Shown piece by piece: positions 8,837-16,994 of a DNA stretch of 64,000 bases. A model generated the notes under the pieces. It was not told where the DNA came from. It saw nothing but the letters and a program-made list of their open reading frames with translations, and did no database searches. The first letter of the stretch is position 1, and each line of letters opens with the position of its first letter. Source of the DNA: NCEH01 sp043195125 (GTDB lineage: Bacteria > Pseudomonadota > Alphaproteobacteria > Rhizobiales > Xanthobacteraceae); the NCBI RefSeq assembly GCF_043195125.1, contig NZ_JBAFWR010000007.1. One strand, 5' to 3'. The position numbers and the translations under genes are program-made.

Positions 8837-9352
8837 ATGCCCCACATCAAGACCCTCATCCTCGCCTGCATCGCCCTCATGGCGGCGCCGATGCTTGCAC
8901 AAGCGCAATTGGCGGGCACCCTCTCGGGTCCCAAATTCGTCGAGGCGGCAGGGATTGCGGACCGGTTCGAGATCGAGGCCGGGCGGCTCGCCATGGAGAA
9001 AAGCGAGAATGCGCGGATCAAGGTTCTGGCGACGCAACTCGTGGCCGATCACACGCACGCCCTCGCCGGACTGAAGGCGGCAGCGGCGAAGGCCGATGGA
9101 CAGATCGTGGTGCCGTCTACTCTCGATCCCAAGCATGAAGCGAAGATCGAGCAGCTCAAGGCAGCGACGGGTGCGGATTTCGACGCGCTGTTCGTTCAGA
9201 TGCAGACCAGCGCGCACGATGCCGCCGTCGGCATCTTCGCCAGCTTCGCGAAGGACGGGGACCAGAGCGCGCTAAAGGACTATGCGGCCGAAACGCTGCC
9301 CATGCTCGAGCGGCATTTCGAGCGCATCAAGCAAATTCAGATTAAGACCTGA
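8837..9352 (+). CDS. Secreted DUF4142 (ferritin-like fold) protein
   Basis: The 171-residue product begins with a clear Sec signal peptide (MPHIKTLILACIALMAAP, cleavage after AQA near residue 23). The mature part matches DUF4142: KFVEAAGIADRFEIEAGRLA, then TQLVADHTHALAGLKAAA with the conserved DH pair, and a final helix ERHFERIKQI. The family is predicted to form a four-helix ferritin-like bundle in the periplasm; a catalytic or metal role is unproven. A Shine-Dalgarno AAAGGAGG lies just before the ATG. A hairpin-forming repeat ending the transcript follows at 9389. Confidence 0.85.
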   Translation: MPHIKTLILACIALMAAPMLAQAQLAGTLSGPKFVEAAGIADRFEIEAGRLAMEKSENARIKVLATQLVADHTHALAGLKAAAAKADGQIVVPSTLDPKHEAKIEQLKAATGADFDALFVQMQTSAHDAAVGIFASFAKDGDQSALKDYAAETLPMLERHFERIKQIQIKT

Positions 9353-9388
9353 CGCAATTAAATCATAAGCGCCAGGGACGAAGATGTG

Positions 9389-9418
9389 GATGCGGCACGG
9401 GCCCTGCCGTGCCGCATC
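9389..9418. terminator. Perfect 12-bp stem-loop between convergent genes
   Basis: GATGCGGCACGG is followed by a six-base loop and its exact complement CCGTGCCGCATC. It lies between two convergent genes, where a bidirectional transcript end is expected. There is no long T-tract on either side, so it may act as an RNA-stabilising 3' hairpin instead of a classical intrinsic terminator. Confidence 0.55.
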
Positions 9419-9421
9419 ATA

Positions 9422-9640
9422 TCAGTTAGACGACGCTTTTTCAGTGAGGACAGCAATCAGCGCGGCGGCAACTTCACGCGTCACGCGCTTCTTGTATTTT
9501 GAATGAACCATCTGACCGTTGTGATAGACGTCATATTCGACGTAAACCATGTCACCGTCCCAACGCAGGATATTATCGGTCTGGGTGGTCTCGATGACGC
9601 CGAGGCCTTCGATGAACTGTTCACGCGGCTGCTTCAGCAT
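9422..9640 (-). CDS. Small hypothetical protein (72 aa)
   Basis: I do not recognise this family. The product, from the ATG at 9640 (MLKQPREQFIEGLGVIETTQ), is soluble and about 72 residues, with a probable beta-rich middle (RWDGDMVYVEYDVYHNGQMV) and a helical C-terminus. GGGAG sits eight to ten bases before the ATG, which is why this start is preferred to an upstream in-frame one at 9745. No signal peptide or membrane segment is visible. The neighbouring HTH gene is on the same strand but about 140 bases away. Confidence 0.6.
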   Translation of the reverse strand: MLKQPREQFIEGLGVIETTQTDNILRWDGDMVYVEYDVYHNGQMVHSKYKKRVTREVAAALIAVLTEKASSN

Positions 9641-9780
9641 TTCAGTCTCCCAAACCCGCGCTGCGCCTTCGGGATAAAGGCACTGCGTTCTTGATGCGCG
9701 CGCGCGGCCCAGCGTTAAAGATAGACCATAGCTCGCCGCCGACAAGCCGCGGCTTTTAGCGCAGGCTGGCGAACGGCGGG

Positions 9781-10053
9781 TTAATCGTCATTCGAGGCGT
9801 TGAGCTGGTCTGTCCGCAGACCTTCACCCGCGGGACGCATCCGCACGCCCGAGTCGATGAATTCCACCCCGGCCGTATCGAGTGCCGCCCGCATGCGGTG
9901 CAATGCCTCTGTCTGGTCGCTCACGCCGCCGGATTCAATGGCCTTAATGGTTTGCGCGGGCACCCCGCTTGTCCGCTCGAGGTCTGTCTTGGTCCAGCCG
10001 AGGAGCGCGCGTGCCGCTTTGATCTGCTGGCGGAGAAGCGGGGTGTTTGACAT
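9781..10053 (-). CDS. XRE-family helix-turn-helix transcriptional regulator
   Basis: A 90-residue DNA-binding protein. The HTH is at about residues 7-60: QQIKAARALLGWTKTDLERT, then SGVPAQTIKAIESGG as recognition region. The pattern AARxLLGWxxxxLAxxSGVxxxTIxxxE is the form common in small rhizobial XRE regulators. The last 20 residues (MRPAGEGLRTDQLNASNDD) are polar and probably disordered. It has no partner toxin next door. The target genes are unknown; the flanking small gene and the sulfotransferase-like gene are candidates only by position. Confidence 0.8.
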   Translation of the reverse strand: MSNTPLLRQQIKAARALLGWTKTDLERTSGVPAQTIKAIESGGVSDQTEALHRMRAALDTAGVEFIDSGVRMRPAGEGLRTDQLNASNDD

Positions 10054-10088
10054 GTGGGCTCCCTAGGGTCTGGGAAAGGCGGGATATC

Positions 10089-12026
10089 TCAGGCGTCGCT
10101 TTGCGGGGGCACGACATCGGGAACGAGCCATTTGGCAAGTTTTGAGCCCAGCAATTTACGCGCACGCCGACGGCTCGCAGCTCTAAGCTCCAAGACCCGA
10201 TCAAGTTCCGCCTGAACGGCTGCGGTCTGGCGCTCAAGCGCGATGAATTCCGCACGCGCGGTGCTGAGACCACGCTCCATCCTCAGGGAATGAGCGTGAA
10301 CCGCATCGCGATCTGCGGTCAGGGCGGCCACCTCCTCGTGCAGAACCGACACTTCTCCGGCGAGGCGCCGCTCCTCTGCCGAGCCCGCTTCCTCGCGAAG
10401 CGCTGCGGCTGCATGCACGGCGCGCAGCTCGGACAGTTCGGCCTGATGAGCAGCCGCCTGCATCCTGATGGCGTTCTCGTTCTGCTGCCGCGCCTCCTCG
10501 AAGAGGCGCTCGACATCGAGGGCGTGAGCGCGGGCCGCGTCCCGATCGGTGACGGCGAGGTTCATTTCTTGACGGACGACGGAAACCTCCATTCCCAGTT
10601 CCTGGAGGGTCTCCTGAAGATTCAAGGAGTGGGCATGGATGGCGTCGCGGTCCCTGGCGAGCGCCGAAACTTCTTCCATCAAAACGGCGGACTGAGCTGC
10701 CTCCGTGTCGAGCCGTGCTTGTGCGGTGGAATATTCCGCGCGCAGAGCCTCAACTTCCGTCTCTGCCTGTAGCGCCCGGGATTCCAGGGCGAGCCGCGCC
10801 TCACGCTCAAGGAAAAGGCGCGTGTCTTCCGCATCCTGCGCCGTGCTCTCTTGCGCACGCTCGGCCGCGAGGTTCGCCTCGGCTGCTTGAAGAGCGATAT
10901 TCAGCCGCTCGATCTCCGCCGCGAGCGCGGCGCGTTCCGCCTCGAAATCGGCGGGGTTCTCCTCCGTCGCCTTGAGAGCGATCTCGAGATTGTCCACATG
11001 CGCGCGGATCGCGTCGCGATCCTGGGTCAGGGCTAAAACTTCACCCTCCAGTTCGCTGATCCGGTTGCGAAGGGCCTCCATCTCGACGCGGGCGGCTTCC
11101 GCGGCAATGCCGACATGTTCGACGTGCGCATCCAGTTCGCCGACCCGGGAATCGGCCCTCCTCAGCCGTTCCTGCATGACCGCCAGCGCCGGTCCATAGA
11201 GCTGGCACGCCCGGTCGAAGTCGCGTCTCACCTGGTCCAGCGTCTCCAGGGCGCTGTTGGAACTCGGCGTGCGGCTCAATTCATCAAGCGCGTCGTAGGC
11301 GAGGCGGACCCATTCATGGATTTCCGACCGCGTGCGCCAATTGGGATCGTCAACCCGCTGATGTCGCAGCGTGTCGGAGATGAACCCATCGATCTCGGCG
11401 GCGGAAAAGTCGGACCAGCGCGGCCAAGCCAGATTAAGCCGCGTGCCGGTGGTCTCCAGCGTGCCACGCCAGTCGGAAAGAAGTGCGTTCCACGAGATGA
11501 CATCACGCGGACCCGAGCGGGTCGCGTGTTCGGCATCCAGCACGTGCCGCAGCCACGTCAGGAGCCCGTGGGCGATCGACAAGCCGTCGCGCTCGCGCAG
11601 CGATTGCGCAACCTCGAGCGGGTTTCGAATGGGCAGAAGCGCCCGAGGGGCGTAGCCGCTCGCCCTCAATTCGTCGAACCAGAACGGCGTCAGGCGGCAC
11701 ATCCGAGGATCCTTGAGGGTGATCAGCGGCGCGCCGCCAAACTCCTCCTCGATCAGGCCCCGAGCGGATTCGGAAAACGCGTGGGCGACCGCAGTTTCCC
11801 TCCAGCGCGGATTGAAGGCGCGCCAATCGCTCCAGTCGGAACCGGCGGATTTGAGGATTTCCTGGTTGAGATCGGAAATCCGCGTCGATTCAAAATACCC
11901 CAGCAGATTATGGGCGGTGGGCTCCATCAAGGTCCGGGGTGGCGTGGCGCCCAGGTGCACGAGCGCCCCCGCAAGGCAGGATGTGCCGCTGCGGTGCATT
12001 CCCATAACTACAAGCGCGTCCTTCAT
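10089..12026 (-). CDS. Sulfotransferase-like domain fused to a long repeat-bearing coiled coil
   Basis: The 645-residue protein has two parts. Residues 1 to about 250 form a sulfotransferase-like domain: VVMGMHRSGTSCLAGALVHLG matches the 5'-phosphosulfate loop of PAPS enzymes, TLKDPRMCRLTPFWFD follows, and LLPIRNPLEVAQSLRERDG matches the 3'-phosphate-binding RNP..V..S region. Residues about 265-620 are a long heptad coiled coil containing four copies of a 23-residue unit centred on DRDA[IVA]xAH. The end is basic (RRRARKLLGSKLAKWLVP). There is no signal peptide. Such proteins are often encoded in surface-polysaccharide loci, but no glycan genes are adjacent. The ATG at 12026 directly precedes the catalytic domain. 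The substrate is unknown and PAPS binding is inferred. Confidence 0.8.
   Translation of the reverse strand: MKDALVVMGMHRSGTSCLAGALVHLGATPPRTLMEPTAHNLLGYFESTRISDLNQEILKSAGSDWSDWRAFNPRWRETAVAHAFSESARGLIEEEFGGAPLITLKDPRMCRLTPFWFDELRASGYAPRALLPIRNPLEVAQSLRERDGLSIAHGLLTWLRHVLDAEHATRSGPRDVISWNALLSDWRGTLETTGTRLNLAWPRWSDFSAAEIDGFISDTLRHQRVDDPNWRTRSEIHEWVRLAYDALDELSRTPSSNSALETLDQVRRDFDRACQLYGPALAVMQERLRRADSRVGELDAHVEHVGIAAEAARVEMEALRNRISELEGEVLALTQDRDAIRAHVDNLEIALKATEENPADFEAERAALAAEIERLNIALQAAEANLAAERAQESTAQDAEDTRLFLEREARLALESRALQAETEVEALRAEYSTAQARLDTEAAQSAVLMEEVSALARDRDAIHAHSLNLQETLQELGMEVSVVRQEMNLAVTDRDAARAHALDVERLFEEARQQNENAIRMQAAAHQAELSELRAVHAAAALREEAGSAEERRLAGEVSVLHEEVAALTADRDAVHAHSLRMERGLSTARAEFIALERQTAAVQAELDRVLELRAASRRRARKLLGSKLAKWLVPDVVPPQSDA
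10266..11042 (-). repeat. Four dispersed copies of a 23-residue DRDA coiled-coil repeat
   Basis: Within the coiled coil of the sulfotransferase-like gene, four 23-codon units share the pattern Exx-hydrophobic-xxx-DRDAxxAHxxxxE-xx-L. They lie at 10974-11042, 10605-10673, 10500-10568 and 10266-10334 (protein residues 329-351, 452-474, 487-509 and 565-587). Examples of the core are TQDRDAIRAHVDNLE and TADRDAVHAHSLRME. The second and third copies are exactly five heptads apart; the other gaps are not multiples of seven. Confidence 0.8.
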
Positions 12027-12135
12027 TGAACCCTTGCCTTTGCCGACTTTGCGGCGCGCCGCACAAACCTCAGATTGCACCTAAGCTACCGGCCCGCTCT
12101 GTGGCGGGAAAGCCCCGCGCACCCGATAGTGACCC

Positions 12136-12375
12136 TCAATGGCCGTCGTGCCGGATGGCCTCGGAGACCGGAAATTCCAGCACGATCTCGCCTTCCGCGT
12201 CGCGTACGGCGATGACCGCGGCGAGCAGCCGCGCATCACCCGCCTGCGTCGCCAGCAGCGAGGCCGCAAGTGCCTGCGCCCGCTCCCAGGCTGCATCCGC
12301 GTCGCGCAGCAGAATGCCGCTCTCGTCCTTCAGCGTCTGGCCGCCGATTTCAGTATCGAAGAAATAGCGAGGCAC
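12136..12375 (-). CDS. Small DUF6894-like protein
   Basis: A 79-residue soluble protein beginning PRYFFDTEIGG, followed by LKDESGILLRDADAAWERAQ and a C-terminal strand region AVRDAEGEIVLEFPVSEA. The PRYFFDT opening and D..G..L.D...A pattern are those of the DUF6894 family, widespread in Rhizobiales and of unknown function. The start is a GTG at 12375 with AGGAG nine bases upstream; longer frames lack the family match. It lies 30 bases downstream of panC on the same strand and is probably co-transcribed. Confidence 0.75.
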   Translation of the reverse strand: MPRYFFDTEIGGQTLKDESGILLRDADAAWERAQALAASLLATQAGDARLLAAVIAVRDAEGEIVLEFPVSEAIRHDGH

Positions 12376-12404
12376 GCGTGTGGCTCCTGCCGAAGGCCTG
12401 GGCG

Positions 12405-13250
12405 TCAAACGCCGATATTGTCGATGAGACGGGTCTTGCCGAGCCACGCCGCCGCCAGCAATCGGACGGGTTCGTCGGCTGATGCCAGAGGCGCAAGGGT
12501 TTCCGCATGGCGCGCGGCCACGTAATCCACCTTTAGCCCGGCGGTCGTGATGCGATCGGCGGCTGCCGTCGCCGCGGCATTGGCGGGCGTGCCGGCGCGG
12601 ATCGCGGCGGCAGCTTCCTTCAGCGCCAGATGGATCACCGGAGCGATGGCCCGCTCCTCCGGGGAAAGGTAGCGATTGCGGGACGACAGAGCGAGCCCGT
12701 CATGCTCGCGCACCGTGGCGCCGGGCACGATTTCCACGGGCAGGTCGAGGTCGGCGGCGAGGCGGGTCACAACTTTTAGTTGCTGATAGTCCTTCTCGCC
12801 AAACATGGCGTAATCCGGCCCCGTGCGGATCAACAGCTTGCTCACCACGATCGCGACGCCGGCGAAAAAGTGCGTGCGGAAATCTGTTTCCAACCCCAGC
12901 GCCGGTCCGCCCATTGCAAAATGGGTGGCGAACCCTTGCGGATACATATCGGCGGCCGTGGGAGCATAGACCACGTCGACACCTTCGGCTGCGAGCAGCG
13001 CGAGGTCATTGTCGAAGGTGCGCGGATAGCGGGAGAAGTCCTCGTTCGGGGCAAACTGGGTCGGGTTTACGAAGATGGAGACCACGATCCGTTGCGCGAG
13101 GGTCTTGGCGTGACGCACCAGGGCAATGTGGCCTTCATGGAGGGCACCCATGGTGGGAACCAGCGCGACTTTCTCGCCCCCCGCACGCCACGTGCCTACC
13201 CGCGTGCGCAAGGTATCGACCGTTTCCACCACTTCGGGCTTGCCCGCCAT
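12405..13250 (-). CDS. panC: Pantothenate synthetase (pantoate-beta-alanine ligase)
   Basis: PanC joins pantoate and beta-alanine with ATP to make pantothenate, the coenzyme A precursor. The 281-residue protein shows the nucleotidyltransferase HIGH-like motif PTMGALHEGHIALVRHA, then SIFVNPTQFAPNEDF, the pantoate site FGEKDYQQLKVV and the KMSKS-equivalent DGLALSSRNRYLSPEER. The length is normal (283 in E. coli). The ATG at 13250 begins MAGKPEVVETVD; the open frame extends 400 bases further upstream, but those residues are not part of PanC. panB is not in the window. Confidence 0.96.
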   Translation of the reverse strand: MAGKPEVVETVDTLRTRVGTWRAGGEKVALVPTMGALHEGHIALVRHAKTLAQRIVVSIFVNPTQFAPNEDFSRYPRTFDNDLALLAAEGVDVVYAPTAADMYPQGFATHFAMGGPALGLETDFRTHFFAGVAIVVSKLLIRTGPDYAMFGEKDYQQLKVVTRLAADLDLPVEIVPGATVREHDGLALSSRNRYLSPEERAIAPVIHLALKEAAAAIRAGTPANAAATAAADRITTAGLKVDYVAARHAETLAPLASADEPVRLLAAAWLGKTRLIDNIGV

Positions 13251-13405
13251 CGTGTTTCTCCCGCAGGCCCCGACGGCCCGCCCACTTTTTTGCGGCGCAG
13301 ACCCTAGCGCGGGAAACTTGCGGGTCAACCGCGTGATCCGCCGCCACGCATGGCGCTGCAACGCGCCCCTCTGGTGTGGGGCGCGAGAAGGCCTATTTTG
13401 CAGGG

Positions 13406-13468
13406 ATGGACCAAGATTCCCTTCGCCCGCGTCTGACCGCCCCAATGTTGGGGATCGCCAAGCCATGA
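13406..13468 (+). CDS. Possible 20-codon leader ORF overlapping the VWA gene
   Basis: An ATG at 13406, preceded by CAGGG, opens a frame that ends with a TGA overlapping the ATG of the VWA gene (ATGA at 13465-13468). It would encode a 20-residue peptide MDQDSLRPRLTAPMLGIAKP. Stop-start overlap is the classic arrangement for translational coupling, so it may be a leader peptide. It could equally be chance; no homology can be judged at this size. Confidence 0.3.
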   Translation: MDQDSLRPRLTAPMLGIAKP

Positions 13469-14172
13469 GCGCGCCGAAAAAGCCGTTGACCCCCGCAGGG
13501 GGCGCGAGCGAGGCAGAGCTTGCAGCCTTCCTTTCCGCCGCGCGCGAGCTCGGACCCGCGCAAGCGGGGGGAGGGCGGGGCCGGCTGGCCTTCGCCCTGG
13601 ACGCGACTTTTTCGCGCCAGCCCACGTGGGATCTCGCCTGCCGCATTCAGGGCGACCTGTTTTCAGCCGCCGCGGATCTCGGCGGACTGGATGTTCAGCT
13701 GATCTATTATCGCGGCCTTTCGGAATGCCGCGCGTCGCCCTGGGTTTCCGAGCCCGCACGGCTCGGCGCCCTGATGGGCGCCATCACCTGCCAGGGCGGA
13801 CACACGCAAATCTCGCGCGTGCTCGGGCATCTCGCGAAGGAGGCGCAGCGCTCCGGGCTGAAGGCGGCCGTCTTCGTCGGGGATGCGGTGGAGGAAAACC
13901 CCGATGCCCTCGCCGCGAAGGCGGGTGAGCTTGCCTTGCTCGGCGTGCGCCTGTTTCTGTTCCAGGAAGGCGAGGACCGGCAGGTGGAAGCCGTGTTCAA
14001 GGAAATGGCGCGCTTAACCTCCGGCGCCTGGTGTCGTTTCCGCCCCGGCGCGGACGGAGAATTGCGGGCTCTGCTGCGCGCGGTGGCCGCCTATGCCGCC
14101 GGCGGGCGGCAAGCCCTTTTGGCAACGAAAGAGTCGGGGGCGGTGCGGCTGCTCTCGGCCATGGGCCAATGA
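13465..14172 (+). CDS. VWA-domain-like protein
   Basis: A 235-residue cytosolic protein with a von Willebrand A-type fold from about residue 35: the first strand RLAFALDATFSRQPTW holds a MIDAS-like D.T.S in place of the standard DxSxS, followed by CRIQGDLFSAAADLG, then GGHTQISRVLGHLAKEA (conserved Thr of the MIDAS) and LKAAVFVGDAVEENPD (Asp). The metal site is thus recognisable but variant. It is followed 43 bases later by a DnaJ-domain membrane protein on the same strand; the pair is probably an operon. Function unknown. Confidence 0.75.
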   Translation: MSAPKKPLTPAGGASEAELAAFLSAARELGPAQAGGGRGRLAFALDATFSRQPTWDLACRIQGDLFSAAADLGGLDVQLIYYRGLSECRASPWVSEPARLGALMGAITCQGGHTQISRVLGHLAKEAQRSGLKAAVFVGDAVEENPDALAAKAGELALLGVRLFLFQEGEDRQVEAVFKEMARLTSGAWCRFRPGADGELRALLRAVAAYAAGGRQALLATKESGAVRLLSAMGQ

Positions 14173-14215
14173 CCGACGGCCTCCATCTTAACTCGACGAT
14201 CGCGGGAGAGTGCGC

Positions 14216-14956
14216 GTGGTGACTTTGATCGCGGGAGCGCTTCTGCTGCTGCTGGGGCTTTACGCGCTCAAATTATGGACCAAAGCCTCGCCCAAGGCAT
14301 TGGCGACGGCGCTGTACAAGATCGCCGGGTATCTGATGCTCGGCGGTGCTGCCGTCTCCTTGGTGACGGGCCGCTTCGCGGCGGCGGTTCCGCTCGCCAT
14401 GCTTGGTGCCGGCCTTCTGGCGCAGGTGAATGGAGGCGGGATCGGGGGCTGGCTCTCCAACCTTTTCGGTCAGGGCGGCTTCGCCCGGCGGCGAGCGGCC
14501 CGTGTCTCACGCGTGTCCTCGCCTATGTTTGAGATGGAGCTGAACCACGACACCGGCGTCCTGAGCGGGCGCGTGACAACCGGCCCTCGCGCGGGCACTT
14601 CGCTCGATGATCTTGAAGTTCCCGATCTCCTGGCTCTGCGCGGCGGGCTCGACGCCCAGTCGCTCGCGCTAATCGAAGCTTATCTCGACCGCAGGGCGCC
14701 CGCTTGGCGTGAACACGCGCAGAGTAATGCGGGTGGCAGGAGCGGGGAGGGAAGCAGTATGAGCGCGCGCAACAGCGCGATGACGGAAGAAGAGGCCCAT
14801 CAAATACTTGGGCTTGAACCGGGGGCGGGAGAAGCTGCGGTTCGCGCCGCCCATCGCGCCTTGATGAAAAAGCTCCACCCCGATCATGGCGGATCCAGTT
14901 ATCTTGCTGCGAGAGTGAATCAAGCGAAAGATGTCATTCTCGACAAACATCTCTGA
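14216..14956 (+). CDS. Membrane-anchored DnaJ-domain protein
   Basis: The product (about 246 residues) has two N-terminal membrane helices, TLIAGALLLLLGLYALKLW and a second at about residues 35-70, a linker, and a C-terminal J-domain (from about residue 190). The J-domain has EEAHQILGLEPGAGEAAVRAAHRALMKKLHPDHGG, including the essential HPD tripeptide. It should recruit DnaK to the inner membrane, like TIM14/Pam18-type DjlA-like proteins. Several GTGs are possible; 14216 is chosen since GGGAG lies seven bases upstream. The middle of the protein (about residues 95-160) carries a conserved-looking MELNHDTGVLSGRV segment also seen in rhizobial relatives. Confidence 0.85.
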   Translation: MVTLIAGALLLLLGLYALKLWTKASPKALATALYKIAGYLMLGGAAVSLVTGRFAAAVPLAMLGAGLLAQVNGGGIGGWLSNLFGQGGFARRRAARVSRVSSPMFEMELNHDTGVLSGRVTTGPRAGTSLDDLEVPDLLALRGGLDAQSLALIEAYLDRRAPAWREHAQSNAGGRSGEGSSMSARNSAMTEEEAHQILGLEPGAGEAAVRAAHRALMKKLHPDHGGSSYLAARVNQAKDVILDKHL

Positions 14957-14976
14957 TTCTCTCCAAACGCACTACA

Positions 14977-16695
14977 TCAATTACGGAAAATCATGCAGGC
15001 GAAATCGTTGCGTTGCAGTAAACGGCACGCTTCTTTTGCGCCTTTCTCGTCGAGTCCGGCAAAACGGGCGCGGTAGAGATCCGTCGAACCCTTTGAGACT
15101 TTCTCCGTAAATCCATCGGCTTGGCTCAGAACGCTCTTGGCTTTCGCCTGGGCGACATCGAGCTTGGCACGCGCCTCCTTCTCCGCACCGAAGGCGCCGA
15201 TCTGAATGCCCCAGCCCGAGTGACGGGGCTGCGCAGCGCTTTCCGCGCTGGCGCGGGGCGGCTCGGCGGCGCGCGCCGCGGGTTCAAACGAGGAGGCGGG
15301 CAGGGCGACCGGGCCGGCAGATGCGGTACGGATGGGCTTTGCCGGCTGGCTCGTCGCGGCGGCCGTCGGGATGGGAGCAGCGTTGACCTGGGGCGCCTGG
15401 AGGGGCGCAGCGCGCTGGGCGGGAATGTCAGCGGCGGCGACCGGGGAGCCGTTGGAGCCGATGAAGCCGAGCGTTCCGTTGCCCGGCGTAAAGCTCGGGG
15501 CGGGGACGGGCGCAGCGACCGGGCGCTGGATGGAAACCGTCTTCACCGCCACGGGCTTGATGGGTTCGGCCGAACCGGGCGCGGGGCCGCGGGGAGGAAT
15601 GCTTGCTGTGACCACCGGGTCCGCACCGGCATAAGCGAGGCGCTGGGGCGCGGGCAGCGGGGCGATGGGATAGGACGGAGCGGCGGGACGCGCGGCGGCC
15701 ACGGCGGCCGGTGTGGCATCCTCGTCATTGGATGCGGTCTCCGTCACCTTCGGCACGGTTCGATTGCCGGCATAGGCGCGGTTGTAATTATTCGCGATCA
15801 GGCTCGCCATGCGGGCATCGCGGGACGAGGCGCTGCTGCCACCGAGCACGACGCCGATGATGTAGCGGTCGTCGCGGTGAACCGAGGTCAGCAGATTAAA
15901 CCCGGACGCGCGGGTGTAGCCGGTCTTGATCCCGTCCACGCCATCGATGCGGCCCAGCAGCCGATTGTGGTTTCCGATCGTCTCGCCCTTGTAGGTGAAC
16001 GAGCGGGTCGCGAAATATTTGTACTGGCGCGGGAAGCGCTCCTGGATCGCTCGGCCGAGGACGGAGAGGTCACGCGCCGTCGTCACCTGGCGAGGATTGG
16101 GCAAGCCGTTCGCATTTTCGAAATTGGTGCGCGACATCCCGAGGGCATGGGCCTTGCGGGTCATCATGTCGGCGAACCTTTCCTCGGTGCCGCCGACGGT
16201 TTCCGCGATCACCACGGCGACGTCGTTGGCCGAGCGGGTGACGATCGCCTTGATCGCGTCCTCCACATCAATGGTGGAGCCGGCACGGACGTTCAACTTG
16301 GACGGGGACTGCGAAGCGGCGCGGGCGGAAACCACCATTTCACTGTCGAGCTTCAGCCGGCCGGCTTCGAGCTGCTCGAACAGCAGATAGAGCGTCATGA
16401 CCTTGGTGACGGAGGCAGGATGCCGCAGGGCGTCGGCATTATCCTCGTAGAGGACCTTGCCGGTGTTGCCGTCGACGATGATGGCGGAGCTTCCCGTTTT
16501 CCATCCGGGACCGGTGTTCTCGTCCGAACGATCGGCCGTTGCCTTGGCCTTCTTGGATTGCGAATGCGCCTGCGCGCTCTTCTGCTTGCGTGGCTTCGCA
16601 TCCGCCCAACCAGCGGAAGCCACCACCATCACTGCGGCAAGTGCCGCCGCGACGAGCTTGGCGGAGAAGGAGCCGTTCGCGATCGCAATACGCAT
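14977..16695 (-). CDS. D-alanyl-D-alanine carboxypeptidase with C-terminal SPOR domain
   Basis: A periplasmic DacA-type (peptidase S11) enzyme trimming peptidoglycan stem peptides. The 572-residue protein starts with a signal peptide (VAAALAAVMVVASAGWADA). The penicillin-binding motifs are in order: ASVTK (Ser95-Lys98), SAN (Ser155-Asn157) and KTG (Lys257-Gly259). Residues about 300-490 are a Pro/Ala-rich linker, and residues about 492-572 are a SPOR domain (SGWGIQIGAFGAEKEARAKL), which binds denuded septal glycan, so the enzyme is probably recruited to the division site. It is convergent with the DnaJ gene; the upstream side faces the phasin promoter region. Confidence 0.93.
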   Translation of the reverse strand: MRIAIANGSFSAKLVAAALAAVMVVASAGWADAKPRKQKSAQAHSQSKKAKATADRSDENTGPGWKTGSSAIIVDGNTGKVLYEDNADALRHPASVTKVMTLYLLFEQLEAGRLKLDSEMVVSARAASQSPSKLNVRAGSTIDVEDAIKAIVTRSANDVAVVIAETVGGTEERFADMMTRKAHALGMSRTNFENANGLPNPRQVTTARDLSVLGRAIQERFPRQYKYFATRSFTYKGETIGNHNRLLGRIDGVDGIKTGYTRASGFNLLTSVHRDDRYIIGVVLGGSSASSRDARMASLIANNYNRAYAGNRTVPKVTETASNDEDATPAAVAAARPAAPSYPIAPLPAPQRLAYAGADPVVTASIPPRGPAPGSAEPIKPVAVKTVSIQRPVAAPVPAPSFTPGNGTLGFIGSNGSPVAAADIPAQRAAPLQAPQVNAAPIPTAAATSQPAKPIRTASAGPVALPASSFEPAARAAEPPRASAESAAQPRHSGWGIQIGAFGAEKEARAKLDVAQAKAKSVLSQADGFTEKVSKGSTDLYRARFAGLDEKGAKEACRLLQRNDFACMIFRN

Positions 16696-16871
16696 GAAAC
16701 CGTGTCCCGTGGGTCAGTCCAGGAAAGGGTCCGGCCTGGAGTGGAGCGTCTCATTCTCGCGCGGCGGCGCGAAAATTCAGCTGAGCTCGGGTCCATGAAC
16801 CGGGGAATGACTGGCTACAGCCTAAAAACCCGCGGTTACCAAGCCGTAAACCAAGCCAAAATGAGGCATGG

Positions 16872-16922
16872 TGCACTGCACAATTTTGTTGACGGATTTG
16901 TTGCAATGCATCTTAATGCAAC
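16872..16922 (+). promoter_or_regulatory. TGCA-rich repeats before the phasin gene (candidate PhaR operator)
   Basis: TGCACTGCACAA at 16872 and TTGTTGCAATGCA at 16898-16910 are followed by AATGCAAC at 16915-16922. Two near-palindromic TGCA-rich sites thus flank and overlap a promoter. In alphaproteobacteria the polyhydroxybutyrate regulator PhaR binds TGC/GCA-rich sites at phasin promoters; the assignment here rests on the gene context and base pattern. phaR itself is not in the window. Confidence 0.5.
16889..16917 (+). promoter_or_regulatory. Sigma70-type promoter of the phasin gene
   Basis: The -35 box TTGACG (16889-16894) is separated by 17 bases from CTTAAT (16912-16917), four of six matches to TATAAT. 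The spacer contains the TGCAATGCA repeat, so a repressor bound there would block polymerase. The expected transcript starts about 16924, 70 bases before the phasin ATG. Confidence 0.55.
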
Positions 16923-16994
16923 TGGGGCGGATCCGAATGGCCCACCGCACCGCACTTAACGAGTGGCAGCCTTAACAAACGCATGAGGACACCC

